The notes under the pieces were generated by a model. That model was not told where the DNA came from and did not search any database. It saw nothing but the letters and a program-made list of their open reading frames with translations. A DNA stretch of 64,000 nucleotides, taken from positions 3,786,001 to 3,850,000 of the forward strand of contig NZ_JAUCFJ010000002.1 in assembly GCF_030348505.1 (NCBI RefSeq), read 5' to 3'. The DNA comes from Lysinibacillus sp. G4S2. Its GTDB lineage: Bacteria > Bacillota > Bacilli > Bacillales_A > Planococcaceae. The position numbers and the translations under genes are program-made. This document shows positions 1 to 8,788 of the stretch, in pieces (the stretch's first letter is position 1; every line of letters begins with the position of its first letter).

Positions 1-98
1 CCTTGTTGTTTTAGTAAATATGCAGCAACCGAAGAATCTACCCCACCCGACATGCCGACAACAACACGAATTTGTGAGGGATCACGTGTTTCTTTCAT
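1..98 (-). CDS. mnmA: tRNA-specific 2-thiouridylase MnmA, N-terminal part
   Basis: Only the first 32 codons are inside the window; the gene runs off the left edge. The reading begins [20 protein letters not shown] and continues [16 protein letters not shown] is the ATP-binding PP-loop of MnmA, which thiolates U34 of tRNAs for Lys, Glu and Gln. The upstream neighbour on the same strand is a cysteine desulfurase, its usual sulfur donor in Bacillales, which supports the call. Confidence 0.9.
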   Translation of the reverse strand, partial: MKETRDPSQIRVVVGMSGGVDSSVAAYLLKQQ

Positions 99-326
99 TA
101 TGGTCACCTTTTCTTTTATTCAATTTCTATTAAATATATAATTTTTAACAGGTGTATGGATTAACCATTTTTATACATTCGAATTAATTCGAAATGGCTG
201 ATTTCCGCTACGGGCTACAATCAGTTAAAATGGAAATATATTAGCAAAATAACAACAAATAAATCCTTTTATCGCTCAATAATAAACCTATTTTTTCCTA
301 ATCAACACGCCTGAATTTTTAGCAAA

Positions 327-1475
327 CTACTTTTTCGCTAATCTTTTCACAATCCCAGCTGTTTTTTCAGCAGCACGTTGTACGTCAGCTTCTGTTAAAC
401 CTTGACCGAAGCTAAAGCGGATCGAGTTACGTAATTCCTCTGTCCCTTGTCCAAACATCGCAACTAAAACATGTGATGGATCAATGGAGCCAGCAGTGCA
501 CGCCGAACCACTCGATACGCAAATACCCGCCATATCAAGATTCACTAGAAATGACTCTACTTCCATACTAGAAAAACTTACATTTAAAACGTGTGGAAGC
601 GTATTTTCTAAATCACCATTTACATGAAATGCCAGCTTTTCCTGCGTGAAAACATCAAGCATAATTTGCTTAAAGCGATTGTATAGCGCACGCTTCTCAT
701 CGCGCAACTCATTTGCAATTCGCACCGCAGTAGCAAAGCCAATCACTGCAGGTACATTTTCAGTACCTGCACGGCGCTTTTTCTCATGCGCTCCACCTAA
801 TGCATAACTAGTGAATGGTGTTCCAGCTTTTTGGTAAAGGAAGCCAATCCCCTTAGGACCATTAATTTTATGTGCGGAAACACTTAGTAAATCAACATGT
901 AAATCAGCAACATTAATTGTCTCTAAGCCATATGCCTGAACAGCATCCGTATGAAAAACAGCTGTATGTTCACGTAACAATTCACCTATTTCAGCAATCG
1001 GTTGAATCGTACCAACTTCATTATTGCCGTACATAATCGTTACTAAAATTGTATCCTCACGTAATGCATTTCGCACATCTTCTACAGATACATGCCCTTT
1101 TTCATCAACTGGCAAATATGTCACATCAAAGCCATCTCGTTCAAGCTTTTCACACGTATGTAATACTGCGTGATGTTCAATTTGTGTGGTAATTATGTGC
1201 TTTCCTTCAGCAGCACGTGCATAAACAGTGCCAAAAATAGCCGTATTATCCGCCTCGGTTCCGCCACTTGTTATAATAATTTCCCCAGGTTGAGCACCAA
1301 TTGATTTAGCTAATTCTTCACGTGCATTATCTAAATATTTGCGCGCCTCTCGACCTGCCCCATGAATACTTGAAGCATTTCCATAAACCTTTTGCATTGC
1401 TGTAGTCATAGCTTCTATTACTTGGTCATTCATTGGTGAAGACGCTGCATGATCGAGATAAATATATGAATTCAT
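327..1475 (-). CDS. yrvO: Cysteine desulfurase, YrvO/IscS type
   Basis: A PLP enzyme of 382 residues, full length, that moves sulfur from cysteine to an active-site Cys persulfide. Visible motifs are the N-terminal YLDHAASSP, the PLP-region TSGGTEADN (about 69-77), the Schiff-base lysine in SAHKINGPKG (about 200) and the persulfide loop SSGSACTAGS (about 325). Its place just upstream of mnmA matches B. subtilis yrvO, whose product supplies MnmA for 2-thiouridine synthesis. It follows cymR at about 95 bp and is probably cotranscribed with it. A role in Fe-S assembly cannot be excluded from sequence. Confidence 0.93.
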   Translation of the reverse strand: MNSYIYLDHAASSPMNDQVIEAMTTAMQKVYGNASSIHGAGREARKYLDNAREELAKSIGAQPGEIIITSGGTEADNTAIFGTVYARAAEGKHIITTQIEHHAVLHTCEKLERDGFDVTYLPVDEKGHVSVEDVRNALREDTILVTIMYGNNEVGTIQPIAEIGELLREHTAVFHTDAVQAYGLETINVADLHVDLLSVSAHKINGPKGIGFLYQKAGTPFTSYALGGAHEKKRRAGTENVPAVIGFATAVRIANELRDEKRALYNRFKQIMLDVFTQEKLAFHVNGDLENTLPHVLNVSFSSMEVESFLVNLDMAGICVSSGSACTAGSIDPSHVLVAMFGQGTEELRNSIRFSFGQGLTEADVQRAAEKTAGIVKRLAKK

Positions 1476-1571
1476 GTTGAAAACTCCTTTGTACGAAAAG
1501 CGCTAAAGATCTGCACCCCCTGCCACACGACTTTGCGACGACTTAGGGAGCGATGCTTTAGCCTAAACATT

Positions 1572-1991
1572 TTAAATGTAGAACATATAACCTTCCGCTA
1601 CATTTTCCTCAGTATATTGTGCTAGATCCTCAATTGTCGTTGTATCTAATACATTTTTCACAGCATCGCGAATGCGGAGCCACAACTCTCGCTGAGGTGC
1701 TTCTTCATTTTCAATTCCTTCAACTGGTTGAATTGGCCCCTCTAACACACTAATAACATTAGCCGCCGAAATTTCACTTGGTGGATTCGCTAGCATATAC
1801 CCACCATATGCACCGCGAACACTTTTCACTAAGCCTGAATTACGTAGTGGTGAAACCAATTGCTCTAAGTATGCTTCAGAAAGCTCCTTTTCAGCAGCAA
1901 TTTTGCGTAGTGGAATAGGTCCTTCTCCATAATGCTTTGCTAGTTCAATCATAATCGTTAGCCCATAACGGCCCTTTGTAGAAATTTTCAT
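1572..1991 (-). CDS. cymR: Rrf2-family regulator CymR
   Basis: A 139-residue Rrf2-type winged-helix protein beginning MKISTKGRYGLTIMIELAKH, the usual CymR start and length. The start at 1991 is chosen because GAGGGTGA lies just upstream; the open frame goes 43 codons further but that part does not look like the family. The IscR-type Fe-S cysteines are absent, which fits CymR, a repressor of cysteine and sulfur metabolism that works with CysK. It sits upstream of the desulfurase gene as in B. subtilis. Confidence 0.88.
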   Translation of the reverse strand: MKISTKGRYGLTIMIELAKHYGEGPIPLRKIAAEKELSEAYLEQLVSPLRNSGLVKSVRGAYGGYMLANPPSEISAANVISVLEGPIQPVEGIENEEAPQRELWLRIRDAVKNVLDTTTIEDLAQYTEENVAEGYMFYI

Positions 1992-2031
1992 TTTATCACC
2001 CTCAAATAGTCTAGTCAAAAATACTACAATC

Positions 2032-2091
2032 AGTATATCATAATCTCCTCTTGAAGAACTCGGAAATACTCTTGGGAGGTTATGATATACT
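2032..2091. promoter_or_regulatory. Long inverted repeat upstream of cymR
   Basis: AGTATATCATAA (2032-2043) is repeated in exact inverse at 2080-2091, and the similarity extends imperfectly inward to about 18 bp per arm (CTCC against GGAG). It lies 40-100 bp upstream of the cymR start. Each arm contains a TATACT that could act as a -10 box. No U-tract follows, so an operator or divergent-promoter element is more likely than a terminator. Autoregulation is inference. Confidence 0.5.
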
Positions 2092-2177
2092 ATTAACTGC
2101 GCCTTGGTATAGTTAGGCAAAATACTATGATCGCTTCATTTTAGCTCAAAAAAACATTTAGCAAATCAACTCTACCC

Positions 2178-2300
2178 GGCATAATTGCGTCCGGAGGCTT
2201 TAGGCCAACACGATGTTGGTCACTCAGGCGTTTTCGCTGAATGTGAAGGTCTTAGCCTGAGTTCCTCTTTTTCAGCGGATGTTTAGACTCCCACTGAAAA
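2178..2300. repeat. Dispersed intergenic element (CATAATTGCGT family)
   Basis: The stretch from CATAATTGCGTCCGGAGGC through TTCAGCGGATGTTTAGAC recurs in similar form at 61127-61190. A shorter relative of its start occurs at 54047-54072. It fills most of the cymR-rarA gap. No ORF or RNA gene was recognised. Confidence 0.5.
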
Positions 2301-2343
2301 AAAATTAAAAACATTGAAAACTGTTAAAAGGGGGAATTTTAAA

Positions 2344-3633
2344 ATGCATAATGAACCACTTGCTTATCGCATGCGTCCTTTAACCCTTGATGAAATTGTT
2401 GGACACCAAGATTTTATCGGTCCTACTACCGCTCTTTATAAAATGATTCAAAATGAACATGTTCCATCTATGCTACTATACGGTGAGCCAGGTATCGGCA
2501 AAACGTCAATAGCGAACGCCATAGCAGGAAGCTCGAAGCTCCCATTTTTCGCAATTAATGCTACTCGCGCTGGTAAAAAGGACGTTGAGGATATAGTGCA
2601 GGAAGCACGAATCTCAGGAAAAGTCCTACTTTTTTTGGATGAAATTCATCGTTTTAATAAATTACAGCAGGATACTTTGTTGCCACATGTTGAAAATGGC
2701 TCGATCGTATTAATTGGGGCAACAACAGAAAATCCGTACCATGATGTAAATCCCGCTATCCGCTCACGGTGCGGAGAAATATATCAACTAAAACGTTTAA
2801 CGAAAGAAAATTTAATCGAGTTGATTAGAAAAGCACTTTTTGATGAAAAACGTGGACTGGGTAAACATCATTTTGCATTAACAGATGATCAAATTACTCA
2901 AATTGCTGGAGCAGCTAATGGTGATGCAAGGAAAGCATTGACTTTGCTTGAATCGATTTATTATGCAAGTGATGAAGTTGATGGTCAAACAATTGCAGCT
3001 GATCATATCATTGAACATCTTATCGGCAGAATTGGCGTTTATGGTGATAAAAAAGGGTCTAATTTTTATAATTTGCTATCTGCATTGCAAAAATCTGTTC
3101 GTGGAAGTGATACGAATGCAGCATTGTATTATTTAGCACATTTATTAGAAACAGGAGATTTAGTAGCTGTCAGCAGACGCTTACTTGTCATGGCTTATGA
3201 GGATATAGGGCTTGCCAATCCTGATGTAGGTCCGCATATGCTTGCAGCAGTACAAGCAGCAGAGCGTTTAGGGTTACCAGAGGCGCGTATTCCGCTCGCA
3301 AGTGCTGTTATTGAAATGTGTCTAGCATCTAAATCCAATTCTGCAATAATAGCCATTGATGCCGCAATTGCCAGCATTCATGAAGGAAAAACAGGCGATA
3401 TTCCACATCATTTACGCGATGCTCATTATGAAGGGGCCAAAGATTTAGGTCATACAGGTTATCAATATCCCCACAACAGCCCGATTGGAACATTTGGTGG
3501 CTGGGTCGATCAGCAATATTTACCCAATGAGCTTGTCGGTACAGAATTTTACAAACCTGTCATTGCAGGTGAAGAAAAGCGAATGGCCGGAATCTACGAA
3601 AAGCTAAAATCTTTTCATAAAGATAAAAAATAA
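2344..3633 (+). CDS. rarA: Replication-associated recombination protein A
   Basis: A 429-residue AAA+ ATPase of the RarA/MgsA/WRNIP1 family, which acts at stalled replication forks. Walker A is GEPGIGKTS (about 47-55) and Walker B is LFLDEIHRF (about 96-104). The sensor-1 region GATTENP and the C-terminal MgsA domain with [12 protein letters not shown] follow. The start at 2344 has AAAGGGGG upstream. It is the only plus-strand gene in this section and corresponds to B. subtilis yrvN, next to cymR. Confidence 0.92.
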   Translation: MHNEPLAYRMRPLTLDEIVGHQDFIGPTTALYKMIQNEHVPSMLLYGEPGIGKTSIANAIAGSSKLPFFAINATRAGKKDVEDIVQEARISGKVLLFLDEIHRFNKLQQDTLLPHVENGSIVLIGATTENPYHDVNPAIRSRCGEIYQLKRLTKENLIELIRKALFDEKRGLGKHHFALTDDQITQIAGAANGDARKALTLLESIYYASDEVDGQTIAADHIIEHLIGRIGVYGDKKGSNFYNLLSALQKSVRGSDTNAALYYLAHLLETGDLVAVSRRLLVMAYEDIGLANPDVGPHMLAAVQAAERLGLPEARIPLASAVIEMCLASKSNSAIIAIDAAIASIHEGKTGDIPHHLRDAHYEGAKDLGHTGYQYPHNSPIGTFGGWVDQQYLPNELVGTEFYKPVIAGEEKRMAGIYEKLKSFHKDKK

Positions 3634-3683
3634 TATCGCTACATGATTAGAATACTGAAAAACATATTATTTTGATTTTCATG

Positions 3684-3724
3684 AAAATAAGGCACTTCAA
3701 TTTTAAACAAGAAGGCCTTATTTT
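3684..3724 (+). terminator. rarA terminator
   Basis: The stem AAAATAAGGC (3684-3693) pairs with GCCTTATTTT (3715-3724), followed by a T-rich run, about 50 bp after the rarA stop. It could work in both directions. Confidence 0.7.
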
Positions 3725-3799
3725 TAATTAAATACTATATCGCTTACTTTTCAACGCTTTATATCTCATTGATTTAAATAATTCCGCTTCATCTTCCTA

Positions 3800-3892
3800 T
3801 TTTTAATCCCGCATTAACTGACCGTAAAAGCCCGATTTGGTGAAGACTAATCATTAGAAAAATCCCCACTAGTTAAAGCTTCACTTTATGAG
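3800..3892. repeat. Dispersed repeat, copy 1 (AAAAGCCCGATT family)
   Basis: This stretch is closely similar to 7240-7345. Shared blocks in order are TATTTTTAATCCCGC-like, GTAAAAGCCCGATT, GAAGACTAA, a CCCCACTA/CCTCCACTA block and AGTTTCACTTTAT-like. It overlaps the 3' end of the next minus-strand gene. Confidence 0.65.
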
Positions 3893-4602
3893 TAATTATG
3901 GATATTCGTTATATAACGCTTACTGTAAAAGAGGTTCAATGTATCTTCTACATTTCTCAGCGATGGAACCTTAGTCTTTTCTTTCTCATCTTTTTCATTA
4001 TCTTTTTCATGTAAATAATTAATAAAATTTTGGGTTTGAGTGAGTAAACTAGCGAACTCCTGGGAATTCTCCCGCACTTCAAAGCGAATTGCTTTTACAG
4101 CTATTGCTTGACCAATCGATTGCTCTCTTGATGGCGAGGTTTGGTCCTCATCTACATTATCATCCGTTGCTCTGTACAACTCTTTTAATGCCTCAAAAAC
4201 TTCCTTGTTATCACTAAATCGTTCTCTTATCCACAGCAAAATAAATTGTAATAGGACAACTGCATAAATAAGTGACAGCCATTCATCTCCAAAAGATTTT
4301 TTCGACAAACGTTTAAAGTGTTCTGCTTGTGTCACGAGCTCGAATATGATTAGACGAATTGGATATAAGAGCGCATTTCCACTGTTGATATATAATTTTT
4401 CTTGATCTTTATACATAGCCAACCAAAAATCCCTTACTAAAGAGATGGATTTTCTTGTCGAAAAAGCTAATTGACATTGGATAAGCCCCTGTTCAAGTGT
4501 TGATTGTATAAGTCGTAGAAATAAATGTTCCTCATCCTCACTTACTAATAAGAGTGGGTTTTCTAAGTTCGACAAATCAATTTCGATACCGTTTATGAAC
4601 AT
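3886..4602 (-). CDS. Unrecognised protein, 238 residues
   Basis: I do not recognise a family. The protein is mostly helical and begins MFINGIEIDLSNLENPLLL. One hydrophobic stretch (about 120-137, LIYAVVLLQFILLW) could be a single membrane segment. The C-terminal third is rich in Lys, Glu and Asp. A clear AAGGAGG lies before the ATG, so it is probably translated. Two further unknown genes lie upstream on the same strand, each separated by 200-310 bp, so they are probably separate transcripts. Confidence 0.6.
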   Translation of the reverse strand: MFINGIEIDLSNLENPLLLVSEDEEHLFLRLIQSTLEQGLIQCQLAFSTRKSISLVRDFWLAMYKDQEKLYINSGNALLYPIRLIIFELVTQAEHFKRLSKKSFGDEWLSLIYAVVLLQFILLWIRERFSDNKEVFEALKELYRATDDNVDEDQTSPSREQSIGQAIAVKAIRFEVRENSQEFASLLTQTQNFINYLHEKDNEKDEKEKTKVPSLRNVEDTLNLFYSKRYITNIHNYS

Positions 4603-4913
4603 TACACAGCCTCCTTCCTATAAACCATACACATAGTTTTTCAATTTTTAACTATATTTCGACAAAAATCTGTAAATACCTTTTAAGAAAAAAGTCCTTT
4701 TTTCATTTCTGTACAATAAAATTTTGACACTACTCCAACGCTCTTCTTAATAATCCATTAACATTACTAAAAAAATCTGCAAAACCTTTAAGAAACGGAA
4801 ACCCATCCACCCCCTTTCAAGCCCGAGCGCTGTAAGGAATGGAGGGTAAACCGCAAAAAAGTAAGCAGATTCTAAATTATTATTCTATTTTCTGAAAAGT
4901 ATGGATCAATCAA
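4603..4913. other. Intergenic region, 311 bp
   Basis: AT-rich, with no ORF of note. It contains a short A/T palindrome near 4687-4704 and an imperfect ACCCATCCA/TGGAGGGT inverted pair near 4800-4850. No promoter could be assigned with confidence. Confidence 0.4.
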
Positions 4914-5432
4914 TTATCTCGTAATTTCATTATCAACAAATAGTTTAAATTGTTGCAAGCATTGTTTGACTGCACCTTTTTGTTCAAGTACTGCTCTTCG
5001 TAGTGATGTTGTTTTCTCTTCATCCTCTACAACTTCACTATAAAGTGTAAAAATAGCCTCTAATAATTGTTCATTCTCTTCCTGTTCAATACTAGGTAAA
5101 GAAAAGGCAGCAATCGTTAATAATTGCTCAATTTTTTCAGGTGTTTTTTGTAGCGCATTAGATGAATAATAAGTTGATGCTGCTAAAAAATAGCAGAGCT
5201 TTGCACAACAATCTATAAACAAATGCCAATATGTATTGGCACTCGGTATCTCACCCGCTCTTTCATCAACATAATCTTTATAAAATGTTGTAACTTGCGT
5301 ATATAAAGGATTTAGTTCCTTCATAGCCTTCGGATAATTATTAGATGTATCCAAATAGTCAAATACAATATCATTCATTTTCTCTTGAAGCTTTACAATA
5401 TCTAAATGATCACGAATTACTTGAATTTCCAT
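4914..5432 (-). CDS. Unrecognised helical protein, 172 residues
   Basis: I do not recognise a family. The ATG at 5432 is preferred because GGAGAG lies just upstream; a GTG 14 codons earlier has a poorly placed ribosome site. The predicted protein is helical and soluble, with an IDCCAKLCYFLAAS segment near the middle and acidic stretches near EEDEEKTTSLRR. It shares orientation with the unknown genes on both sides. Confidence 0.58.
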   Translation of the reverse strand: MEIQVIRDHLDIVKLQEKMNDIVFDYLDTSNNYPKAMKELNPLYTQVTTFYKDYVDERAGEIPSANTYWHLFIDCCAKLCYFLAASTYYSSNALQKTPEKIEQLLTIAAFSLPSIEQEENEQLLEAIFTLYSEVVEDEEKTTSLRRAVLEQKGAVKQCLQQFKLFVDNEITR

Positions 5433-5645
5433 TTTACCACTCTCCGATGTTCTCATTTGTTTTCTAAACGTCACTCCTACTTTCCTAAGCAGTCCTGCAC
5501 TTTCTAAACAAACGGATCTATTATCTATTGGAATTATTTAAATTATAGCAATAAACCAAATAAAGAAGTGGTCACTTGAACAAAATAAGACAATTTCGTG
5601 AATTAATAGCATTTTGAGCACGTAAGGCGAACAATTTTGGTAGAA

Positions 5646-6032
5646 TTATATTCTTTGTACATAATCATCATATAATGATTGCTCTTTCGTTCGATCAACA
5701 ATTTCTATAATACTTCCTTGCGCATATTTTTTTATTCTTTTTTGTGGTATATAAAAATAAGCACTGTTTGTAATTAACCAATCACTTAGCGTTAGTTCAC
5801 TACCTGGCTGTTGATTTGTCAATATACGTTTATGCCGAAGTATATCCGCCATTTTGTAAAAACCATCTGATAGTTCATAAGCAGAAACATCAAAATTAAA
5901 AATGGGGCTCACAACCTGACCAACATCAAAAATGTGTATTGTTTGCCCCTCTTCATCAATAGCCAACTCTACTGAGCTAATTTCATCGAATAAATTTAAG
6001 CCCCTATATTCCATTTGATAGATTTGCTCCAT
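5646..6032 (-). CDS. Unrecognised protein, 128 residues
   Basis: The start MEQIYQMEYRGLNLFDEISS follows a good AAAGGAGA site. The sequence looks mixed alpha/beta, without membrane segments or signal peptide, and no conserved motif was recognised. It is the most upstream of three unknown minus-strand genes lying between rarA and tcdA, which are neighbours in B. subtilis. Confidence 0.55.
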   Translation of the reverse strand: MEQIYQMEYRGLNLFDEISSVELAIDEEGQTIHIFDVGQVVSPIFNFDVSAYELSDGFYKMADILRHKRILTNQQPGSELTLSDWLITNSAYFYIPQKRIKKYAQGSIIEIVDRTKEQSLYDDYVQRI

Positions 6033-6126
6033 TATTAAATGTCTCCTTTTATAGGTTCTACATCAAATGTTAGAGGAGTCACAAATGTTCTAGACCCCTT
6101 CTTCACAACGTTCCTATTGTAACATA

Positions 6127-6166
6127 GAAAAAGCAGCCGTCTCCAAAGTCAATTGAGACAGCTACT
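6127..6166 (-). terminator. Terminator downstream of tcdA
   Basis: On the minus strand AGTAGCTGTCTC pairs with GAGACGGCTGCT (two G-U pairs allowed) and is followed by TTTTT. It lies about 290 bp beyond the tcdA stop, past two repeat blocks. Confidence 0.65.
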
Positions 6167-6195
6167 TCTGTAAATTGGCACATCACCACAATGTA

Positions 6196-6322
6196 GGGCT
6201 GGAGCGGCAGCACCACGGGTTTTGTCTGGGCGAAAGCGAAGCGGCAGCAACACGGGTTTTGTCTGTGCGAAAACGTAGTGTAACGAAGCGGCAACAACAA
6301 CAACACGTGTTTTTTGTGCGAT
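6196..6322. repeat. GCGAAAGCG repeat block
   Basis: Three imperfect tandem copies of a roughly 40-bp unit with the core GCGAAAGCGAAGCGGCAGCA and an ACACGGGTTTTGTCTG linker. The same core recurs at 8650-8728, 18345-18418, 24340-24372, 30103-30408 and 39812-39879, only between genes. Confidence 0.75.
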
Positions 6323-6357
6323 TTCTTTGCTTCTTATTTTTACCGAGAAATTATTTG

Positions 6358-6435
6358 AATTTATCGATAAATATTATTAATTTATCGACCAACTTTTTGA
6401 ATTTATCAACCAACTTTTTATATTTATCGACATAA
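6358..6435. repeat. 21-bp repeat array, about 3.5 units
   Basis: TTATCGA or TTATCAA begins at 6361, 6382, 6403 and 6424, a strict 21-bp spacing. On the other strand the shared core is TCGATAAA. The array lies just downstream of tcdA. The heptapeptide ORF readings across it are by-products of the period. Confidence 0.75.
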
Positions 6436-6454
6436 CAAATTTTTTAAAGTTGTT

Positions 6455-7219
6455 TTAACCTTGAACACGTGTAATTTTTACATCTTTTATGATTGTATTC
6501 ACTACCCAACTTGCAGCAATCAAGCCTGCCACTGAAGGAACAAAAGCGTTGGAAGATGGCGGCATTTTTGCTTTACGGATGGCTGCATCTGGTTTTCCGA
6601 CATGCTCCACGACATCTGGACGAACTACAATAGGACTCTCATCTGAGAATACAACCGTCACGCCTTTATGAATACCCTCTTTACGTAGTTTCGTACGAAT
6701 TACTTTTGCCAATGGATCTGTATGTGTTTTGGATATATCTGCAATTTTAAAACGAGTAGGATCCATTTTATTTGCTGCACCCATACTAGATATGATTGGA
6801 ATATTACGCTGTAGACATTCCTTCACAATATGAATTTTATACATCACTGTGTCACTCGCATCAATGACATAATCTATGCCTTGCGCGAAAAATTCCTCAT
6901 ATGTTTCCTCCGTGTAAAACATATGCATATCAATAACTTCACATTCTGGATTAATATCAGCAATACGTTCTTTCATGACACCTGACTTTGATTTACCGAC
7001 CGTTGAAAGATAGGCAACTAATTGACGATTCACATTTGTAATATCTACATTATCCTTATCTACCAAAATAATGCGCCCAATACCACTTCTTGCACATGCC
7101 TCTGCAGCAAATGAACCTACACCGCCTACACCAAGAATGGCTACCGTTGTATTTTTTAATTTTTCGAGTCCCTCTGTTCCAATTGCGAGCTCGTTACGTG
7201 AAAATTGATGTAGCATCAT
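6455..7219 (-). CDS. tcdA: tRNA threonylcarbamoyladenosine dehydratase TcdA
   Basis: An E1-like ThiF/MoeB-fold protein of 254 residues that dehydrates t6A37 of tRNA to the cyclic ct6A form using ATP. The N-terminal FSRNELAIG is typical. The Rossmann motif GVGGVGSFAAEACARSG (about 31-47) is followed by ILVDKDNVDITNVNRQL. Length and start agree with B. subtilis YrvM. In B. subtilis it neighbours aspS; here about 11 kb of nag/PTS genes separate them. Confidence 0.92.
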   Translation of the reverse strand: MMLHQFSRNELAIGTEGLEKLKNTTVAILGVGGVGSFAAEACARSGIGRIILVDKDNVDITNVNRQLVAYLSTVGKSKSGVMKERIADINPECEVIDMHMFYTEETYEEFFAQGIDYVIDASDTVMYKIHIVKECLQRNIPIISSMGAANKMDPTRFKIADISKTHTDPLAKVIRTKLRKEGIHKGVTVVFSDESPIVVRPDVVEHVGKPDAAIRKAKMPPSSNAFVPSVAGLIAASWVVNTIIKDVKITRVQG

Positions 7220-7239
7220 TACACTCTCCGTCTATTGAA

Positions 7240-7345
7240 TTTTTTATCCCGCTTTAACGGGCAGTAAAAGCCCGATTGATGAAGACTAACAATCAGCGGT
7301 GGATGAAGAACCCTCCACTAATTAAAGTTTCACTTTATTAGTAAA
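7240..7345. repeat. Dispersed repeat, copy 2 (AAAAGCCCGATT family)
   Basis: The partner of 3800-3892. This copy adds a small internal palindrome (GTGGA near 7299, TCCAC near 7314) and a GGG/CCC pair around GCAGTAAAA. Confidence 0.65.
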
Positions 7346-7505
7346 CCTAGTTATATACTAAGATAAATCAAACTTATATTACATTTTATCATGATATTCA
7401 TCAAGTAAAAATTATAACTAAAATCAATAAGTATTCCTAATCAAAATACTTCTGGGTCTATCAGAGCTATGTATCCGCACTACTAAAGTAAGCAGTAGAA
7501 AATTT

Positions 7506-7620
7506 AAGAGGTTGGGAAAAATAACTGCTCAAAACCTTAAATAACGAGAGAACTCAATTTTAGAAACATTGATTTCTCTCGCTTCTCTGATGTGAATATA
7601 CTTATATCCCAGCCTCTTTT
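7506..7620. repeat. AGAGGTTGGGA long-hairpin repeat, copy 1
   Basis: The ends AAGAGGTTGGGA and TCCCAGCCTCTT are complementary and enclose a second complementary pair, CGAGAGAACTCAATTTTAGA and its partner around TTGATTTCTCTCG. A second copy lies at 56851-56985. Elements starting AGAGGCTGGGACATAA are known as common intergenic hairpins in Firmicutes. Here it lies directly downstream of the sugar-kinase gene and may act as its terminator. Confidence 0.75.
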
Positions 7621-7642
7621 GCCTCGAACTTCCATCAACTTC

Positions 7643-8614
7643 CTATCTGTTCATATTTTTTTGAAAAGCTTCTACAAAATTTGAACCGAGCTGAACATTC
7701 ACTTGCTTGAAAGCCGCAATTACTGCCCCCCCGATTGGTTGTAATACCGGTGTCATAAATTGCATTGGCAGCTCATCAGCTTTTGCGAGTTGTTGTAATT
7801 TAGGTATAATAAAAGCTTCATTATGAAAAACGCCACCCACTAATACGACAGGTACATCCCCTTGACCCCAAGCCATACAAGAGTAACATGCTTTAATCGC
7901 CATATAATATTTCTTACAAGCATCTTCAATAATGCTAATGGCAACGTCATCTCCCTTTTCAGCCACATCAAATACATATTTGCTTACTGGCGCAATTACT
8001 GTCCGAGGATGCACCTCTCCATAAATACGCTCTATTAATTGCGGTACATTTTCCACAGAAAAATAACGCAATATTACATCTGTCAAAGCTGTTGAGTCTG
8101 CTCTTCCATCATAGCTTTTAAAAATAGCTTTCATTACTTGAACCCCTAAATCATAGCCACTGCCCTCATCATCAAAAAGATAACCCCAGCCCCCTACCCG
8201 ATGAAAATGTTGCTTACAATCATACCCCATTGTGATGGCACCCGTTCCTGCAATTTGCACAATGCCTTCCTGCCCAAGTGTGCCCGCATAAAGTGCAATT
8301 AGAGCATCATTATCAACAAAAACATGTGCTTTTTTATGAACATATTGACGTACTATCATTTCTACAACTTCCTCTGCCTGTAGCTCCTTGACCCCAGCCA
8401 TGCCAGCAAAACAACTATCTATAGCTGCAAATACTCGTGGATTTTGTTGTTGTAAATTCTGTAGTATATCGTGAATCGTTGACTTAAAATATTGAACATC
8501 CATTGCTGTTGGGTTACTCCGAGTCGTTTCTACTTTGGCATAAATATTGCCAAACTCATCACAAATCACTGCAGACGTTTTCGTTCCACCACCGTCGATC
8601 GCCAATACATACAT
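7643..8614 (-). CDS. BadF/BadG-type amino-sugar kinase
   Basis: An ASKHA-fold kinase of 323 residues of the BadF/BadG/BcrA/BcrD type, the group containing N-acetylglucosamine and N-acetylmuramate kinases. Visible are the phosphate-1 loop LAIDGGGTKTSAV (about 4-16), the IAGTGAITMGYD region (about 122) and GGWGYLFDDEGSGYDLG (about 141-157). It lies downstream of a MupG-like glycosidase, so a likely job is phosphorylating GlcNAc (or MurNAc) released inside the cell. A hairpin at 8736-8788 separates it from mupG, so its expression may be lower. Substrate is inferred from context. Confidence 0.82.
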   Translation of the reverse strand: MYVLAIDGGGTKTSAVICDEFGNIYAKVETTRSNPTAMDVQYFKSTIHDILQNLQQQNPRVFAAIDSCFAGMAGVKELQAEEVVEMIVRQYVHKKAHVFVDNDALIALYAGTLGQEGIVQIAGTGAITMGYDCKQHFHRVGGWGYLFDDEGSGYDLGVQVMKAIFKSYDGRADSTALTDVILRYFSVENVPQLIERIYGEVHPRTVIAPVSKYVFDVAEKGDDVAISIIEDACKKYYMAIKACYSCMAWGQGDVPVVLVGGVFHNEAFIIPKLQQLAKADELPMQFMTPVLQPIGGAVIAAFKQVNVQLGSNFVEAFQKNMNR

Positions 8615-8649
8615 AATTTTGCTCCTTTCACTATCAATTTCGCTTGGGA

Positions 8650-8728
8650 GTAATTATAGCTGTCGTTTCACTTTCGCTCAGAAAACATTTGGAGCTGTCG
8701 TTTCACTTTCGCTCAGAAAACATTTGCT
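8650..8728. repeat. GCGAAAGTG repeat, two tandem copies (inverse orientation)
   Basis: Two nearly identical units of GAGCTGTCGTTTCACTTTCG followed by CTCAGAAAACATTTG. They are the reverse complement of the family at 6196-6322. Confidence 0.72.
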
Positions 8729-8735
8729 GAATGAA

Positions 8736-8788
8736 GATAGAAAAGGGATTAAGCACTATCAACTGATGGCTTAATCCCTTCTTCTATC
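8736..8788 (-). terminator. Terminator or attenuator at the end of mupG
   Basis: GATAGAAAAGGGATTAAGC (8736-8754) pairs with GCTTAATCCCTTCTTCTATC (8769-8788), overlapping the mupG stop codon, with a TTTTCT run on the 3' side of the minus-strand transcript. It would uncouple the kinase gene from the PTS-mupG transcript. Confidence 0.7.

Noticed and set aside
1992..2120. N-terminal extension of CymR by 43 codons
   Set aside because: The extension covers the inverted repeat and has no ribosome site. CymR family members start at MKISTKGRYG, which has GAGGGTGA upstream.
4687..4704. GAAAAAAG-TC-CTTTTTTC palindrome as a terminator
   Set aside because: The stem is only A/T pairs apart from its ends, with a 2-nt loop that cannot form; probably low-complexity sequence.
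6103..6435. Short frames downstream of tcdA on both strands
   Set aside because: They are made of the GCGAAAGCG block and the TTATCGA array.
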